Shown: one piece after another, positions 13,206 through 64,000 of the stretch
How the letters are laid out: every line of letters begins with the position of its first letter
Position numbering within the stretch: position 1 is the stretch's first letter
DNA from: Phymorhynchus buccinoides
Lineage: Eukaryota > Mollusca > Gastropoda > Neogastropoda > Raphitomidae
Assembly (NCBI GenBank): GCA_017654935.2
Contig: CM065699.1
Coordinates: forward strand, 4,061,726 to 4,125,725
Length of the DNA stretch: 64,000 nucleotides
Reading direction: 5' to 3'
Made by a program: the position numbers and the translations under genes
The notes under the pieces: generated by a model
Database searches by the model: none
What the model saw: the letters and a program-made list of their open reading frames with translations, nothing else
What the model was told of the DNA's origin: nothing

Positions 13206-13247
13206 TTTATGATGCTTCAATTGCAACAAGCGAACAATCTTCGAAGG

Positions 13248-14185
13248 AAAGATCAAAGTAATGATCTCCCTCTACTTGGATGTCATCATCAGACTCAGTC
13301 CATGGGTGGATGAAGAAGGAAAGATCAAAGTAATGATCTCACTCTACTTGGATGTCATCATCAGACTCAGTCCATGGGTGGATGAAGAAGGAAAGATCAA
13401 AGTAATGATCTCACTCTACCTGGATGTCATCATCAGACTCGGTCCATGGGTGGATGAAGAAGGAAAGATCAAAGTAATGATCTCACTCTACTTGGATGTC
13501 ATCATCAGACTCGGTCCATGGGTGGATGAAGAAGGAAAGATCAAAGTAATGATCTCACTCTACTTGGATGTCATCATCAGACTCGGTCCATGGGTGGATG
13601 AAGAAGTAAAGATCAAAGTAATGATCTCACTCTACTTGGATGTCATCATCAGACTCGGTCCATGGGTGGATGAAGAAGGAAAGATCAAAGTAATGATCTC
13701 ACTCTACCTGGATGTCATCATCAGACTCGGTCCATGGGTGGATGAAGAAGGAAAGATCAAAGTAATGATCTCACTCTACTTGGATGTCATCATCAGACTC
13801 GGTCCATGGGTGGATGAAGAAGGAAAGATCAAAGTAATGATCTCCCTCTACTTGGATGTCATCATCAGACTCAGTCCATGGGTGGATGAAGAAGGAAAGA
13901 TCAAAGTAATGATCTCACTCTACCTGGATGTCATCATCAGACTCGGTCCATGGGTGGATGAAGAAGTAAAGATCAAAGTAATGATCTCACTCTACCTGGA
14001 TGTCATCATCAGACTCGGTCCATGGGTGGATGAAGAAGGAAAGATCAAAGTAATGATCTCACTCTACCTGGATGTCATCATCAGACTCGGTCCATGGGTG
14101 GATGAAGAAGGAAAGATCAAAGTAATGATCTCACTCTACCTGGATGTCATCATCAGACTCGGTCCATGGGTGGATGAAGAAGACC
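13248..14185 (+). repeat. 72 bp minisatellite, 13 copies, open in one frame
   Basis: Unit contains atgatctcactctacttgga, tgtcatcatcagactcggtc and catgggtggatgaagaagga. Because 72 = 24 codons, one plus-strand frame stays open across all 13 copies (13261-14310), giving a 24-residue repeat with MISLYLDVIIRLGPWVDEEG at its core. Copies differ only by scattered substitutions (Leu codon ttg/ctg, Ser/Gly, Gly/Val). There is no recognisable domain, signal peptide or splice context. The frame is probably a by-product of a unit length divisible by three, but expression cannot be excluded. Confidence 0.9.
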
Positions 14186-14310
14186 AACACCTTAACCCTT
14201 TCGCCGCCAATGTCGCATTTTTGCACCACAATGATGTAATACCCACATCACTAAAAGGCATCAAGGCGTCTGCTATCCAAAGACCCTATTTTCTTAATTG
14301 TGGGAGGTAA

Positions 14311-15620
14311 GGATAGACCTTACTCTATACATGTCACAGAGGAATCCGCCATACTGCAGACAGATTGTTTTTTTCTACCCAGGTAAGTTTTGTAAAAATT
14401 TCAGCTGAAAAATGTCTGGCGGTGAAAGGGTTACAACAGATTTCTCTCCACAGCATGTCTGGTGTTTGTTTGTTTCTATGTCTTTAGAAACTTCCAACGA
14501 AAGCAATGTTTCAAAAAGATTGATCTAAAAAAAAAAGACTGAGCCTTGACCATATTTATCTCTGTAATTTCAATATCCAGTTGACGGAAAGATCAACAGT
14601 CTGCTGAGCTTTCCATCCATGAATTGTCAATCTATCAATGTGGTTTTTCCTAGCGACTGTGGCATCAATTTATCTAAAAACTATCCAACACAAACATCAA
14701 CAACGACAATCCTTGAAGATGCACACAGGCAAAAAATTACAAGAAAAAAACCCCATGCACACAAAAAAATAACCCCAAATACTAAAACATCTGATTCAAA
14801 GCAAGCGATGGAGGCCACATAGATTTAAAACGACTTTCAAATTGATACTAGGGGATTTCACATAAACAATCAGTCTCCCAAACAGAAAAAAGCAATGTAC
14901 GTTAAGCAATAAACTTAACACGCTAACATAAATTCAACAACTTCCTCCAGTTTCATTTCAATATAACGGTTCTTTTTTTGTGACCTCAGCCAACTGCAAG
15001 AATCATCTGAGAAAAACAAAAATCAAAGGTCTCGGATTCTGCGACCTGAACAAGCGGAGGTGTGGCTGCGAGTTGGGACTCAGAATGAGCGGCGTGGGAG
15101 CAACGCCACTGTACGGCCCAGAAGATGGGACAGCAATTTTTGTTTTTTAAAAATCAAAAAATCAAAGCAACAATTCTGAATGCACGACAAGCATCTCCAC
15201 AGAGCAATGCACAACACACAGTAAGAAGCATCATAATACAGGCTTTCAACAATGAAGCATTACAATTTACAAACTTCATTTTATACACTTTTCAACGAAT
15301 GAACAGCTTGTAAACTCTTATCCAAGTACACCCCAGCAGTGAAAATGCAAAACAGTGACCCCACATAGCTCTTCGCACTCTCTTCAACGTACTTATCAGG
15401 CATCAACAAAAATCCCAACAGTCTGAAATCAGCAAAAACCGCACCAAAAAATGTGTTGATATGTCTGAGCCATAATCCTTCCTCTTCACTGCCAGCACTG
15501 CTGACAAACAGCTTGTCAAACTCCTACACCTATCCACAGTCATTGACAGGACTCTCCAAACATCTCCGTTAGTCCTAAAAAACGACCGATTTTGTCCAGT
15601 AAATCAATGTGTCCCACGTG
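14311..15620. other. Downstream flank of the MROH1-like gene, no gene recognised
   Basis: AT-rich non-coding sequence that should hold the 3' UTR and polyadenylation site of the minus-strand gene ending at 15621. I found no clear minus-strand AATAAA in the first kilobase. No other exon is supported. Confidence 0.4.
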
Positions 15621-63743
<48,123 letters not shown>

Positions 63744-63794
63744 CTGAAAACAACAAACAAAATCAATCAATAAATCGACCAATGCTGCATATGT

Positions 63795-64000
63795 TGGTGG
63801 TTGTTGTTGGCTTAACCTGGCTAAAAGACTCCAGGGATCATCCCAACAGCGGATGCACTTGAACACTATGGTACAAGTGCATCAGCTGGGATGAGAACAT
63901 TACGTGTGTGATTACCCCGCCATATGGGCAGCCACACTCCGTCTTCGGGGGAATTTGCAGACTGATGATGTTATGCTAGGAGCTTGTCATGGTTAAAGAC
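63795..64000 (+). repeat. Dispersed repeat family C, copy 3
   Basis: acctggctaaaagactccag, ggatcatcccaacagcgg, gggcagccacactccgtctt and gatgatgttatgctaggagc; runs to the window edge. Confidence 0.65.

Overview
This window looks like animal nuclear DNA, most likely from a mollusc and probably a gastropod. That is an inference from gene structure (short exons, GT-AG introns) and repeat style (dense minisatellites, GA, CA and ATC microsatellites, tRNA-derived SINEs, CR1/L2-like LINEs, a DIRS-like element). No species marker was seen. There is no bacterial-type operon, CRISPR array or rRNA.

The dominant gene lies on the minus strand from the right edge down to 15621. I could assemble 24 exons (called W1 to W24, 5' to 3') by reading splice sites and protein similarity. 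They encode the C-terminal ~1000 residues of a HEAT-repeat protein of the MROH1 (maestro heat-like repeat family member 1) type, including the stop codon. The 5' part of the gene lies beyond position 64000. Phases agree at every junction. Using one of the two look-alike exons W4/W5, the joined coding length is 3012 nt, exactly 1004 codons with the stop. MROH1/HPO-27 proteins are described as RAB7-recruited lysosomal proteins acting in lysosome fission.

A second, apparently intronless gene at 2957-4177 (minus) encodes an F-box protein resembling the FBXO39/FBXO33 group.

The rest is repeats. 1-2560 is a higher-order minisatellite. 4.2-15.6 kb holds microsatellites, a LINE fragment, MITEs and four large minisatellites. 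19.4-21.5 kb is a 5'-truncated LINE with a long reverse transcriptase reading frame. 26.2-33.2 kb is a ~7 kb insertion containing a decayed DIRS-like tyrosine-recombinase retroelement with inverted termini. 41.7-43.1 kb is another LINE fragment embedded in a GA tract.

The most unusual feature is that 20 of the 24 MROH1 exons have one or both edges copied into the adjoining intron. The copies carry the exon end, its splice site and neighbouring intron, from one extra copy to about 30. Two of these arrays (W8, 93/96 bp; W17, 132 bp) stay in frame and open, so alternative splice-site use would lengthen the HEAT protein. W4 and W5 are candidate mutually exclusive exons.
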